From positions 62,001 through 126,000 of the forward strand of contig NZ_RJAC01000011.1 in the NCBI RefSeq assembly GCF_003999975.1: 64,000 nt of DNA. The letters are read 5' to 3'. Under the pieces are notes generated by a model. That model was not told the origin of the DNA. It did not search any database and was given only the letters and a program-made list of their open reading frames with translations. Origin of the DNA: Actinoplanes solisilvae. GTDB taxonomy: Bacteria > Actinomycetota > Actinomycetes > Mycobacteriales > Micromonosporaceae. Shown here one piece after another: positions 1 through 8,836 of the stretch. Position numbers and translations under genes: made by a program. The first letter of the stretch is position 1; every line of letters starts with the position of its first letter.

Positions 1-981
1 ATGGGCGACGGCTCGCGGCGCCGCCTCGGCGACATCGTCGTCGGCGATCAGGTCATCACCCGCACGGGTGAGGCAGCCGCCGTTCTCGCCGTGCATGAGC
101 AGGGCGAACTCGACTCCGTGCGGATCCGCACGACCACCGGCCGCGAGGTCGTCGCGGCGCCGGACCACCCGTTCTGGACGACGGAGGGTTGGGTCAAAGC
201 GGGCGACCTCACCCCCCAGGACACGCTGGCGAACGTGTTGTCCCCGGTGACCGTCGCCGAGGCGACCGAGGAGTCAGACGAGTTCCGCCTGGCCGGCTAC
301 ATGGTCGGCGACGGATGCACCAGCAACCAGGTCACCTTCACCGGAGGCGATGCCACGGTGCTGGACGATTTCCGCGCCGTCTGTGACCGTCTCGGGTATT
401 CGCACATCACCCGGCCCAACTCGGCACGCAGCGAGTTGGTGCGGATCTCAGGGCTGAAGCCTTGGCTCACCGAAACCGGCTTGATCGACAAGACGGCGTG
501 GCTCAAGAGAGTGCCCAGGTTCGTCTTCCAGGGCGATGAGTGGCAGGTCAGTGCCTTTCTTGCTGCCTATTTCGCGTGCGACGGCACGGTGAGCCGCCGT
601 GGGAGCGACCGCTACGACGTGGTTATCGAGTTCTACAGCGTCTCCCGCGGTCTCCTCGAAGACACCCAGCACCTTTTGCTCCGCCTGGGCATCCAATCGC
701 GCCTGAAGCTGAAGCGCGGCCGCTACCAGGGCCGCCTCCATGAGTCGTGGCGTTTGTCGATCACCAGTCAGGACGATGCGGCGCGGTTCGCCGAGCGGGT
801 CACACCGATCGGTGAGCGCGGTGTGCGGTTGCGTGAGTGGGCGCCGCGCCGGGACCGCTTCGATGAGCGGCTGGCGCCAGACCGGGTTGCGTCCGTGGAG
901 CCCGCTGGTCTGACGGAATGCCGGTGTCTGACCGTCGCTGACGATCACACGTTCACTGTGAACGACCTGGTCGTGCACAAC
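1..981 (+). mobile_element. Intein with LAGLIDADG homing endonuclease, inside ruvB (5' end outside window)
   Basis: Residues 1-327 of the open frame are intein, not RuvB. The frame enters just after where the N-terminal splice block (block A) should be, so that block lies upstream of the window. A block-B-like motif (APDHPFW) is at about residues 53-59. The two LAGLIDADG motifs are LAGYMVGDG at 97-105 and AAYFACDG at 188-195, each keeping its acidic residue. The C-terminal splice region reads HTFTVNDLVVHN and is followed directly by Thr (codon 982-984), the +1 nucleophile. The host sequence resumes with TTLAN, which is the end of the RuvB Walker A motif, so the element sits inside the P-loop. 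Retention of both endonuclease motifs suggests a full-length, possibly active element (inference). Confidence 0.9.
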
Positions 982-1818
982 ACCACTCTGGCGAACATCG
1001 TGGCGGCCGAGCTGGGGACCGGGATCCGGACGACCAGTGGGCCGGTGATCGAGCGGTCGGGGGATCTCGCGGCGATCCTGACCGGTCTCGCGCCCGGGGA
1101 TGTGCTGTTCATCGACGAGATCCATCGCATCGCGAAGCCGGCCGAGGAGCTGCTCTACAGCGCGATGGAAGACTTCCGGGTCGACGTCGTCGTGGGCAAG
1201 GGGCCGGGGGCGACCGCCATCCCGCTCGACGTCGAACCGTTCACGCTGGTCGGGGCGACCACGCGGGCCGGGTTGCTGTCGGGGCCGATGCGCGACCGGT
1301 TCGGTTTCGTCGCACACCTCGATTTCTATTCGCCGGCCGATCTCGACGCGTTGCTGCACCGGTCGGCCCGCATTCTCGGGGTGCCGATCACCGATGAGGG
1401 GGCGGCCGAGATCGCCGGGCGGTCGCGGGGTACGCCGCGCATCGCGAACCGGCTGCTGCGGCGGGTCCGGGATTATGCCGAGGTGCGCGCCGACGGCATC
1501 GTGACCGAGACCACCGCCCGGGAGGCGCTCAAGGTGTACGACGTCGACGCCTTGGGTCTCGACCGGCTCGACCGGGCGGTGCTGCGGGCGCTGATCGAGT
1601 CGTTCCGGGGCGGTCCGGTCGGCCTGTCCACGCTGGCCGTGGCGGTGGGGGAGCAGTCCGACACGGTCGAGGAGGTCTGCGAGCCGTTCCTGGTGCGGGC
1701 CGGGCTTCTGGCCCGTACGCCGCGGGGTCGTGTCGCCACCGAGGCGGGTTGGCTTCATCTCGGAAAGACACCGCCATCGGGCACGGCCCAAGGAGATTTG
1801 TTCGCACGGGATGCATGA
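1..1818 (+). CDS. ruvB: Holliday junction branch migration ATPase RuvB, intein-containing, 5' partial
   Basis: RuvB is the hexameric AAA+ motor that drives Holliday junction branch migration with RuvA. Only the C-extein is visible, codons 328-605 (nt 982 on). It begins at TT of the Walker A motif, followed by Walker B DVLFIDEIHR, the sensor/arginine-finger segment VGATTRAG...RDRFG, and the winged-helix C-terminus. The first half of the intein and the N-extein with the start of the P-loop lie before the window, so the ATG at position 1 is internal to the intein and is not the true start. Activity requires protein splicing, because the intein breaks the ATP-binding loop. The gene precedes yajC-secD-secF, the usual actinobacterial order after ruvC-ruvA-ruvB. 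Confidence 0.95.
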   Translation: MGDGSRRRLGDIVVGDQVITRTGEAAAVLAVHEQGELDSVRIRTTTGREVVAAPDHPFWTTEGWVKAGDLTPQDTLANVLSPVTVAEATEESDEFRLAGYMVGDGCTSNQVTFTGGDATVLDDFRAVCDRLGYSHITRPNSARSELVRISGLKPWLTETGLIDKTAWLKRVPRFVFQGDEWQVSAFLAAYFACDGTVSRRGSDRYDVVIEFYSVSRGLLEDTQHLLLRLGIQSRLKLKRGRYQGRLHESWRLSITSQDDAARFAERVTPIGERGVRLREWAPRRDRFDERLAPDRVASVEPAGLTECRCLTVADDHTFTVNDLVVHNTTLANIVAAELGTGIRTTSGPVIERSGDLAAILTGLAPGDVLFIDEIHRIAKPAEELLYSAMEDFRVDVVVGKGPGATAIPLDVEPFTLVGATTRAGLLSGPMRDRFGFVAHLDFYSPADLDALLHRSARILGVPITDEGAAEIAGRSRGTPRIANRLLRRVRDYAEVRADGIVTETTAREALKVYDVDALGLDRLDRAVLRALIESFRGGPVGLSTLAVAVGEQSDTVEEVCEPFLVRAGLLARTPRGRVATEAGWLHLGKTPPSGTAQGDLFARDA

Positions 1819-1960
1819 AATCCCCTCGTAATGCGAACGTGATGTGTGCCGCATTCGGACTTCCCAGGTTGACCGATTAGACTCGCCGCCGTTCAACCGG
1901 GAGTTGTTTATCGCCGTCGGTGGCGCGGAGCGCCGTGGACGGCCAACGGAAGGCATATTC

Positions 1961-2347
1961 GTGGACGACCTGGCAGCCGAAGCATCGGGCGGCGGCAGCT
2001 TCACGCCCCTGCTCCTCATCGTTCTGCTCTTCGGTGTGATGTATTTCCTCATGATCCGGCCGCAGCAGAAGCGTCGCCGTGAGGCCCAGCAGATGCAGAA
2101 CACGCTCGGCCCCGGCGACCACATCGTCACCATCGGCGGCCTGCACGGCATTGTCGTCTCCGTCTCCGACGACATCGTGACGATCGAGATCGCCGACGGT
2201 GTGCAGGTGCAGTTCGCGCGTCCGGCCATCGCGCGGGTCGTGCCCGAGCCGGCCGCCGAGGCGCCGGTCGAGGACGAGCCGATCGCCGAGCCCGCCGTCG
2301 AGGAGCCGATCGTCAACCCGGTGACCGACACGCGTAAGAAGGACTGA
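1961..2347 (+). CDS. yajC: Preprotein translocase subunit YajC
   Basis: YajC is the small membrane partner of SecDF at the Sec translocon. The GTG start is chosen because AACGGAAGG lies 7 nt upstream; this gives 128 aa. One hydrophobic segment (about residues 14-33, LLLIVLLFGVMYFLMIR) is followed by the family hallmark RPQQKRR. A cytoplasmic domain with GDHIVTIGGLHGIV and an acidic Pro/Glu-rich tail complete the protein. It is separated from secD by about 145 nt containing a weak hairpin and a possible promoter, so secDF may also be transcribed independently. Confidence 0.93.
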   Translation: MDDLAAEASGGGSFTPLLLIVLLFGVMYFLMIRPQQKRRREAQQMQNTLGPGDHIVTIGGLHGIVVSVSDDIVTIEIADGVQVQFARPAIARVVPEPAAEAPVEDEPIAEPAVEEPIVNPVTDTRKKD

Positions 2348-2361
2348 CTTACTCTTCGGGC

Positions 2362-2395
2362 CGGCCCGCGCGGCATCACGTCGCCGGGCCGTTTC
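2362..2395 (+). terminator. Weak hairpin between yajC and secD
   Basis: The arms CGGCCCG (2362-2368) and CGGGCCG (2385-2391) can pair and are followed by GTTTCG. The short T run makes strong termination doubtful; it could be an attenuator or processing hairpin. Confidence 0.35.
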
Positions 2396-2425
2396 GTGGG
2401 GCCCACATCCGGCCGCCGCCTGGTG

Positions 2426-2431
2426 TATAAA
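2426..2431 (+). promoter_or_regulatory. Possible -10 element for secDF
   Basis: TATAAA is an unusually AT-rich hexamer in this GC-rich gap, about 60 nt before the secD start. No clear -35 is seen. The palindrome ACCGCGGT follows at about 2444-2451. Confidence 0.3.
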
Positions 2432-2491
2432 ACGGGCACCGCTACCGCGGTACCCACAAAGATGCCGTAACACACAGGGAGACCTAAAGCC

Positions 2492-4381
2492 GTGGCACGA
2501 CCACCACAGGGACAGATGCATCCCGGACGGCAGCTTGCCGTGCTCGGCGCCATCTTCGTCGTCCTGTATCTGCTGGTTTTCTTCGCCGGTGGAGCGAGCG
2601 GCAGCTTCATGGACCGCCTGCACCCCAAGCTCGGCCTCGACCTCGTGGGTGGCACCCAGGCCACCTACATCGCTTCGGTGCAGGGCGGCCAGGTGCCGTC
2701 GAAGCAGAGCCTGGAGCAGGCCCGCGGCATCATCGAGGAGCGGGTCAACGCTCTCGGTGTCTCCGAGGCCGAGGTTGTCATCCAGGGTGACCGAAACATT
2801 GTGGTCTCCCTCGCCGGTAAGGCCGACGACCAGCTCAAAGACCTGTCGCAGGCCGCGCAGATGCGGTTCCGCCTGCTGATCGGCACGACGGGCGACGTCG
2901 CCTCGGTGGCGTTGAACCCGCCGTCGGCCGCGCCTTCCGGCGCGCCGTCCGCGCCGCCCTCGGCGCCGGCCGGCACCACGCCGTCGAACGGCGCGAGCGC
3001 CCCGGCCGTGCAGAACAGCCCGTCGACCGGTGGTCAGGGTGGCGGCGAGGTCGTCAAGGCCCCGACGCCGACCCCGAGCCCGAGCGCGTCGGCCCCGGCG
3101 GCGAGCGAGCCCGTGCCGGCCACCGCCGGCGTGCAGGAGCAGCGCGCCGCCGTCGAGAAGAAGGTCGGCGCCGCGGCGTGGGCCGCGGCCGAGAAGCTGA
3201 CGACCCCGGTCGATCTCAGCACCGACACCAAGGCCGGCCTGCCGTTCGCGAACTTCGCCAAGCTCAGCGGCGACGAGGTCAACGTTCTGACCCCGCAGAT
3301 GCAGTTCAACGTGCCGACGATCGGCTGTCAGCAGCTCGACGCCCGGCCGAACGGCGCGATCGACAACAAGGACGCTCAGGCCGTCGCGTGTTACCAGAGC
3401 GCCAAGGTGCTGCTCGACAAGGCGCCGGTCGTCGGTGAGGACATCTCGAAGGCGAGCCCGCAGCTCGACCAGCAGACCGGCCAGTGGGTCGTCTCGCTCG
3501 ACTTCACGAGCGCGGGCTCGACCAAGTGGGCGGCGCTGACCCGGCAGGCGTTCGAGGCCACCTCGACCGCTCCCTGCTTCGTCGCCGCGCAGGCGCTCTA
3601 CGGCCAGGTTGACCACTGTGCCGTCGCCGTGGTGCTCGACAAGAACATCATCTCGGCCCCGCAGATCCAGGGCGTGCTGACCGGCACCTCGCAGATCACC
3701 GGCCAGTTCACCTCGGCCTCGGCCCGTCAGCTGGCCGACCAGCTCAACTTCGGCGCGCTGCCGGTGACCTTCACCTCGGGCCCGGCTCAGACGGTTTCGG
3801 CGACGCTGGGCATCCAGCAGCTCCAGGCCGGTCTGCTCGCGGCCGCGATCGGCATGGGCCTGGTCGCGATCTACGCGTTCTTCTACTACCGCCTGCTCGG
3901 CTCGGTCATCTTCCTGAGCCTGATCCTGTCGGGTCTGCTCACGTTCGGCGCGCTGGTCTTCCTGGGCCGTACGGTGGGCTTCACGCTGACCTTGGCGGGC
4001 ATCGCCGGGTTCATCGTGTCACTAGGTGTCGCGGCTGACTCGTTCGTCATCTACTTCGAACGTCTTAAAGACGAGATCCACGAGGGTCGAAGTCCGCGAA
4101 GCGCTGTGCCACGAGCGTGGGCCCGTGCCCGGCGTACGATCATCTCGGCCAACACGATCACCATCCTGGCCGCCGTGGTGCTCTACATCGTCTCGGTCGG
4201 CGCGGTGCAGGGCTTCGCCTTCGCGCTGGGTCTGTCGACCGTGCTCGACCTGGTCGTGGTGTTCCTCTTCCGTCACCCGATCATGACGATGTTCGCGCGG
4301 ACCAAGGCGTTCCTCTCGCCGCGGGTGAGCGGTCTCGGCCGCGTGCTGCGCAACGCTTCGACCGACCCCAAGGAGGCCTGA
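2492..4381 (+). CDS. secD: Protein translocase subunit SecD
   Basis: SecD is the proton-motive-force-coupled accessory subunit of Sec export, working with SecF. The GTG start follows an AGGGAG ribosome site; the product is 629 aa. TM1 is at about residues 12-31. The signature LGLDLVGG is near residues 48-55, followed by the large extracytoplasmic domain. From about residue 450 there are five C-terminal membrane segments containing FIVSLGVAADSFVIYFERLKD, the conserved TM4 motif. About 70 residues (roughly 145-215) are a Pro/Ala/Ser-rich low-complexity insertion in the periplasmic domain, typical of actinobacterial SecD. secF begins one base after the stop. Confidence 0.97.
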   Translation: MARPPQGQMHPGRQLAVLGAIFVVLYLLVFFAGGASGSFMDRLHPKLGLDLVGGTQATYIASVQGGQVPSKQSLEQARGIIEERVNALGVSEAEVVIQGDRNIVVSLAGKADDQLKDLSQAAQMRFRLLIGTTGDVASVALNPPSAAPSGAPSAPPSAPAGTTPSNGASAPAVQNSPSTGGQGGGEVVKAPTPTPSPSASAPAASEPVPATAGVQEQRAAVEKKVGAAAWAAAEKLTTPVDLSTDTKAGLPFANFAKLSGDEVNVLTPQMQFNVPTIGCQQLDARPNGAIDNKDAQAVACYQSAKVLLDKAPVVGEDISKASPQLDQQTGQWVVSLDFTSAGSTKWAALTRQAFEATSTAPCFVAAQALYGQVDHCAVAVVLDKNIISAPQIQGVLTGTSQITGQFTSASARQLADQLNFGALPVTFTSGPAQTVSATLGIQQLQAGLLAAAIGMGLVAIYAFFYYRLLGSVIFLSLILSGLLTFGALVFLGRTVGFTLTLAGIAGFIVSLGVAADSFVIYFERLKDEIHEGRSPRSAVPRAWARARRTIISANTITILAAVVLYIVSVGAVQGFAFALGLSTVLDLVVVFLFRHPIMTMFARTKAFLSPRVSGLGRVLRNASTDPKEA

Positions 4382-4382
4382 C

Positions 4383-5591
4383 ATGGCCCGCCAAGGTCTC
4401 GCCGCCCGGCTGTACGCGGGTGAGGCGAACATCAACATCATCGGCCGGCGCAAGCTCTGGTTCCTGATCGCCGCCGCGCTCGTGGTCGTCTCGATCGCCA
4501 GCATCTCGATCCAGAGGTTCCACCTCGGCATCGAGTTCGCCGGTGGCACGTCGTTCAGCGTGCCCGCGACGACCTCGGACGGGCGCACCCTGACCCAGGG
4601 TGAGGTGTCCGACGCGGTCCAGCGGGCGATCCAGTCGGTCGACCCGGGCGCCGAGGTCGGCGCCGCGCAGGAGGTCGGCCGGGCCGGCCAGGGCAAGAGC
4701 TTCACCGTCCGGGCCACCGCGATGACCGCTCAGCAGGCCGAGGAGGCCAAGACCGCCCTCGTCACCGACCTGAAGGTCTCGGCCGAGGAGGTCAGTGACG
4801 ACCAGGTGTCGGCCGCGTGGGGTGGTCAGGTCACGAGACAGGCGTTGCTCGGTCTGGTGATCTTCCTGATCATCGTGATGATCTATCTGGTCGTCCGGTT
4901 CGAGTGGCGGATGGCGGTCGCCGCCGTCGCCTCGCTCCTGCTCGACCTCGTGGTCACGGCCGGCGTCTATTCGCTGGTGGGTTTCGAGGTCACCCCGTCG
5001 ACCGTGATCGGCTTCCTGACGATCCTGGGTTATGCGCTCTACGACGTGGTGGTGGTCTTCGACAAGGTGCAGGAGAACACCCGCGGTATCACCGCGGGCA
5101 GCACCCGCACCTACAGCGAGGCCGCCAACCTGGCGGTCAACCAGACCCTGATGCGCTCGCTCAACACCGGTCTGGTGGCGCTGCTCCCGGTCGGCGGTCT
5201 GCTCTTCATCGGGGCCGGTCTGCTCGGCGCGGGCACGCTGAAGGACCTCGGTCTGGTGCTCTTCGTCGGCATGGGCTTCGGCGTCATCGCCTCGATCATG
5301 TTCGCGGCGCCGGTGCTGACCCTGCTGAAGGACCGCGAGCCGAAGATCAAGGCGCACACCGCCCGGGTCCTCGCGCGGCGGGCCTCGGTCCGTTCGGGCG
5401 ACGTGGCTCCGCGTGGTGAGCGCACCGGCCGTGACGCCAACGTGTCGGAGTCCGACGAGGTGGCTCCGGCGCTCGCGTCGGCCGCCCCGCGGCCCGGCAG
5501 CCGTCCGACGGCCAAGCGCAACACGAACAACCGTGGCGGACGCACCGGCGGCGCCGGCAACCGCCCCAGCGGCGGCACTAAGCGACGCTGA
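4383..5591 (+). CDS. secF: Protein translocase subunit SecF
   Basis: This is the 402-aa partner of SecD. TM1 is at about residues 20-40, followed by FHLGIEFAGG, the SecF version of the P1 motif. Five further membrane segments lie between about 155 and 310, with GYALYDVVVVFDKVQEN carrying the conserved acidic residue used in proton coupling. A basic, Gly/Arg-rich tail of about 90 residues ends the protein. The start ATG lies 1 nt after the secD stop, so the pair is translationally coupled. A strong hairpin terminator follows directly. Confidence 0.97.
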   Translation: MARQGLAARLYAGEANINIIGRRKLWFLIAAALVVVSIASISIQRFHLGIEFAGGTSFSVPATTSDGRTLTQGEVSDAVQRAIQSVDPGAEVGAAQEVGRAGQGKSFTVRATAMTAQQAEEAKTALVTDLKVSAEEVSDDQVSAAWGGQVTRQALLGLVIFLIIVMIYLVVRFEWRMAVAAVASLLLDLVVTAGVYSLVGFEVTPSTVIGFLTILGYALYDVVVVFDKVQENTRGITAGSTRTYSEAANLAVNQTLMRSLNTGLVALLPVGGLLFIGAGLLGAGTLKDLGLVLFVGMGFGVIASIMFAAPVLTLLKDREPKIKAHTARVLARRASVRSGDVAPRGERTGRDANVSESDEVAPALASAAPRPGSRPTAKRNTNNRGGRTGGAGNRPSGGTKRR

Positions 5592-5600
5592 CGCTTGACG

Positions 5601-5641
5601 CGACAAGGGGGCGGCCGGTGATCCGGCCGCCCCCTTTGTCG
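5601..5641 (+). terminator. Rho-independent-type terminator after secF
   Basis: A 12-bp perfect GC stem (5607-5618 with 5623-5634) has a TGAT loop. It is extended by cgacaa/ttgtcg flanks and has TTT at its 3' side. The right arm ends two bases before the apt -10 hexamer, so termination and new initiation are packed together. Confidence 0.8.
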
Positions 5642-5642
5642 T

Positions 5643-5648
5643 TACGCT
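5643..5648 (+). promoter_or_regulatory. -10 hexamer for a leaderless apt transcript
   Basis: TACGCT lies 7 nt before the GTG start and no Shine-Dalgarno sequence is present, so transcription should begin at or near the start codon. Confidence 0.5.
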
Positions 5649-5655
5649 GACGCGC

Positions 5656-6192
5656 GTGACTGATGAACTCGATCTCGCCGCGGTCGTCGCGGGCGGCACG
5701 GTCGACGTGCTCGACTTCCCCAAGCCGGGCATCGTCTTCAAGGACCTGATGCCGCTGTTCGCCGACGGGCCGGCGTTCCGCACGGTGATCGACGGGATCG
5801 TCGCCCACTACGGCAAGGACACGTTCGACGTGGTGGCCGGGGTCGAGGCGCGGGGCTTCGTCGTGGCCGCCGCGGTGGCGTACGCGGCCGGGGTGGGGGT
5901 CGTGCCGGTGCGCAAGGCCGGCAAGCTTCCGCGGCCCGCGATCGCGGTCTCCTACGAGCTGGAGTACGGCGAGGCCACCCTCGAGGTGCACGAGGACGCG
6001 TTCGTCGCCGGGCAGCGGGTGCTGGTGGTCGACGACGTGCTCGCCACCGGGGGCACGGCCGGGGCGGCCCTCGAGCTGGTCGAGCGGGCCGGCGGTACGG
6101 TCGCCGGCTTCACGGTGCTGATGGAGCTGGCGTTCCTGAAGGGCCGCGAGCGTCTCGGTTCGCGTACGGTCCATGCGCTACTGACCGTTTGA
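5656..6192 (+). CDS. apt: Adenine phosphoribosyltransferase
   Basis: Apt salvages adenine to AMP using PRPP in the cytoplasm. The product is 178 aa, the normal size. The family N-terminus DFPKPGIVFKDL is at about residues 20-31. The PRPP-binding loop VLVVDDVLATGGTAG is at about 119-133 with both Asp residues. The GTG start has no Shine-Dalgarno sequence and appears leaderless. Position between secF and relA is the conserved actinobacterial arrangement. Confidence 0.95.
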   Translation: MTDELDLAAVVAGGTVDVLDFPKPGIVFKDLMPLFADGPAFRTVIDGIVAHYGKDTFDVVAGVEARGFVVAAAVAYAAGVGVVPVRKAGKLPRPAIAVSYELEYGEATLEVHEDAFVAGQRVLVVDDVLATGGTAGAALELVERAGGTVAGFTVLMELAFLKGRERLGSRTVHALLTV

Positions 6193-6262
6193 TAGGCATT
6201 TGCCCGGCGTGGGCCCGGTTCTTTCGGAGGTTCAGGCGCGCCATCGGGGAAGAGTGTGCGGG

Positions 6263-6268
6263 TAGGAT
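6263..6268 (+). promoter_or_regulatory. Possible -10 element upstream of relA
   Basis: TAGGAT fits the TANNNT pattern. A transcript starting near 6275 would leave about 78 nt before the preferred GTG at 6353. Confidence 0.35.
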
Positions 6269-6352
6269 GGCGTTCCTAACCAGGTGAGCAACCCTGGACT
6301 TCTCCGGCCGGCGATCCCCGGCCGGGTCACGAGCGAAGGTGTGAGGAGGCCG

Positions 6353-8788
6353 GTGTCCAGCGACGTCGTCCCTCCGGCGGAGGGCACGGTGCAGCCGACC
6401 GAGAACTCACGGAACGGCTCCGGCGCGCCTGCGCCCGCCGACGAGGTTCCCACGGTGGCGGCGGTTGAGGCGGCCGACGAGGCCACTCAGCCGATGCCGC
6501 CCGGCGGTGAGCCCGGCGGGTTCGGGCTGGCCAGCGCGCCCACCGGCCGCCGGGTGCGGGCCCGCCTGGCGCGGTTCAACGCGCCCTGGCAGAGCACCCA
6601 GGTCAGTGAGGTTCTCGAGCCGCTGATCGCCACCCACCGGGCCAGCCACCCCAAGGCCGACGGCCGCATGCTGCAGCGCGCCTTCGACGTGGCCGCCCGC
6701 TGGCACTCCGGTCAATACCGCAAGTCCGGCGACCCCTACATCACGCACCCGCTGGCCGTGGCGACGATCCTGGCCAACCTCGGCATGGACACGACCACTC
6801 TTGTCGCGGCCCTGCTGCACGACACGATCGAAGACACCGACTACGGCCTCGAGCAGATGCGCACCGACTTCGGCCCCGAGGTGGCGCTGCTGGTCGACGG
6901 CGTGACCAAGCTCGACCGGGTCAAGCTGGGCGACGCGGCCAAGGCAGAGACGATCCGCAAGATGGTCGTCGCCATGGCCAAGGACCCGCGCGTGCTGGTC
7001 ATCAAGCTGGCCGACCGGCTGCACAACATGCGCACCCTGACCTTCCTCCCGCGCGCCAAGCAGGAGCAGAAGGCCAAGGAGACCCTCGAGATCCTCGCGC
7101 CGCTGGCTCACCGCCTCGGCATGAACACGATCAAGTGGGAGCTGGAAGACCTCGCCTTCGGCACCCTGTTCCCCAAGCGGTTCGAAGAGATCAACCGCCT
7201 AATCGGGGAGCACCAGCCGCAGCGTGAGGCCCTGCTGCGCCAGGTCACCAACCGGGTCAGCCTCGACCTCAAGTCGGCGAAGATCAAGGCCGAGACCACC
7301 GGCCGCCCCAAGCACCTCTACTCGATCTATCAGAAGATGATCGTGCGGGGCCGCGACTTCAACGACATCTACGACCTCGTCGGCGTGCGCATCCTGGTCG
7401 ACACGGTCCGCGACTGCTATGCCGCGCTGGGCGTCATCCACGCGAACTGGCAGCCCGTGCCGGGCCGGTTCAAGGACTACATCGCGATGCCGAAATTCAA
7501 CATGTACCAGTCGTTGCACACGACGGTCATCGGCCCGACCGGCAAGCCGGTCGAGATGCAGATCCGCACGTTCGCCATGCACCGCACGGCCGAGTTCGGC
7601 ATCGCCGCCCACTGGAAGTACAAGGAACAGAAGGGCGCGACGATCGTCGGCCCGCCGGCGCACATCGACGAGATGACCTGGCTGCGGCAGCTGCTCGACT
7701 GGCAGCGCGAGGCGAGCGACCCGTCCGAGTTCCTCGACGCGTTGCGCTTCGATCTGTCCAGCCAAGAGGTGTACGTCTTCACGCCCAAGGGCGACGTCAT
7801 CCCGCTGCCGACCGGCTCGACGCCCGTCGACTTCGCCTACGCGGTGCACACCGAGGTCGGGCACAAGTGCATCGGCGCGCGGGTCAACGGCAAGCTCGTG
7901 CCGCTCGAGTCGACGCTGTCCAACGGCGACGTCATCGAGATCTTCACGTCGAAGTCGGCCAACGCCGGCCCGACGCAGGACTGGCTCGGCTTCGTCAAGA
8001 GCCCTCGGGCGCGCACGAAGATCCGGCAGTACTTCAACAAGGAACGCCGCGAGGAAGCGATCGAGGTCGGCAAGGAGGCGATCGTCAAGGCGATGCGCAA
8101 GCAGGGCCTGCCCCTGCAGCGCATGCTGACGAACGAGAACCTCACGACCATCGCCCGCGACCTGCACCTGGCCGACGTCGCCTCGCTCTACGCGGCGATC
8201 GGCGAGAGCACGGTCAGCGCCCAGTCCGTCGTGCAGAAGCTGGTTGCCGGCTTCGGGGGTGAAGAGGGCGCGGTCGAGGACATCGCCGAGACCGCCGTCG
8301 CGACCCGTCCGCCGCGCAACCGCAGCTCCGCGCAGGACCCGGGCGTCGTGGTCAAGGGGGTCAGCGACGTGTGGGTCAAGCTGGCCCGCTGCTGCACCCC
8401 GGTGCCGGGTGACGCGGTGTTCGGTTTCGTCACCCGTTCGGGCGGCGTCAGCGTGCACCGGGAAGACTGCGCCAACGCCGAAGACCTGCGTGACCAGCAG
8501 GAACGCGTCGTCGAGGTGACCTGGAAGCCGACCAGCGCGTCGACGTTCCTGGTCGCTATCCAGGTCGAGGCGCTCGACCGGCACAAGCTGCTGGCCGACG
8601 TGACGCGGGTGCTGTCCGAGGAGCGGGTCAACATCCTCTCCGCGACGGTCACCACGACCCGCGACCGTGTGGCCGTCAGCCGGTTCACGTTCGAGATGGC
8701 CGACCCGAAGCATCTGGGCCACCTGGTGGCCGCCGTGCGCAAGGTCGACGGCGTTTTCGACGCCTACCGCGTGACCTCAGGGGCATAG
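6353..8788 (+). CDS. relA: Bifunctional (p)ppGpp synthetase/hydrolase (Rel)
   Basis: Rel makes and degrades the stringent-response alarmone (p)ppGpp. The order is: HD hydrolase domain (ALLHDTIEDT, near residue 155-165), synthetase domain (KHLYSIYQKM, then RFKDYIAMPKFNMYQSLHTT at about 370-390), TGS domain (VYVFTPKGDVIPLP, near 473), a zinc-finger-like segment with paired Cys (RCCTPVPGD), and a C-terminal ACT domain. The RFKD tetrad is the RXKD form known from bifunctional enzymes. The GTG at 6353 is preferred because AGGAGG sits 3 nt upstream, giving 811 aa; GTGs at 6284 and 6341 are in-frame alternatives. The first ~80 residues are low-complexity. Confidence 0.96.
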   Translation: MSSDVVPPAEGTVQPTENSRNGSGAPAPADEVPTVAAVEAADEATQPMPPGGEPGGFGLASAPTGRRVRARLARFNAPWQSTQVSEVLEPLIATHRASHPKADGRMLQRAFDVAARWHSGQYRKSGDPYITHPLAVATILANLGMDTTTLVAALLHDTIEDTDYGLEQMRTDFGPEVALLVDGVTKLDRVKLGDAAKAETIRKMVVAMAKDPRVLVIKLADRLHNMRTLTFLPRAKQEQKAKETLEILAPLAHRLGMNTIKWELEDLAFGTLFPKRFEEINRLIGEHQPQREALLRQVTNRVSLDLKSAKIKAETTGRPKHLYSIYQKMIVRGRDFNDIYDLVGVRILVDTVRDCYAALGVIHANWQPVPGRFKDYIAMPKFNMYQSLHTTVIGPTGKPVEMQIRTFAMHRTAEFGIAAHWKYKEQKGATIVGPPAHIDEMTWLRQLLDWQREASDPSEFLDALRFDLSSQEVYVFTPKGDVIPLPTGSTPVDFAYAVHTEVGHKCIGARVNGKLVPLESTLSNGDVIEIFTSKSANAGPTQDWLGFVKSPRARTKIRQYFNKERREEAIEVGKEAIVKAMRKQGLPLQRMLTNENLTTIARDLHLADVASLYAAIGESTVSAQSVVQKLVAGFGGEEGAVEDIAETAVATRPPRNRSSAQDPGVVVKGVSDVWVKLARCCTPVPGDAVFGFVTRSGGVSVHREDCANAEDLRDQQERVVEVTWKPTSASTFLVAIQVEALDRHKLLADVTRVLSEERVNILSATVTTTRDRVAVSRFTFEMADPKHLGHLVAAVRKVDGVFDAYRVTSGA

Positions 8789-8789
8789 C

Positions 8790-8825
8790 AAAGGGGGCGG
8801 GCTTCCGAAGAAGCCCGCCCCCTTT
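8790..8825. terminator. Bidirectional terminator between relA and the convergent cyclophilin gene
   Basis: A perfect stem (8791-8804 with 8811-8824) has a 6-nt loop CCGAAG, with A and T runs on the two sides. It can therefore terminate both converging transcripts. Confidence 0.85.
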
Positions 8826-8836
8826 CAAAATTCCGA

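Noticed and set aside
448..3616. Long minus-strand frames antisense to ruvB, yajC and secD
   Set aside because: They are Arg/His-rich antisense shadows of well-identified genes, as expected at this G+C level.
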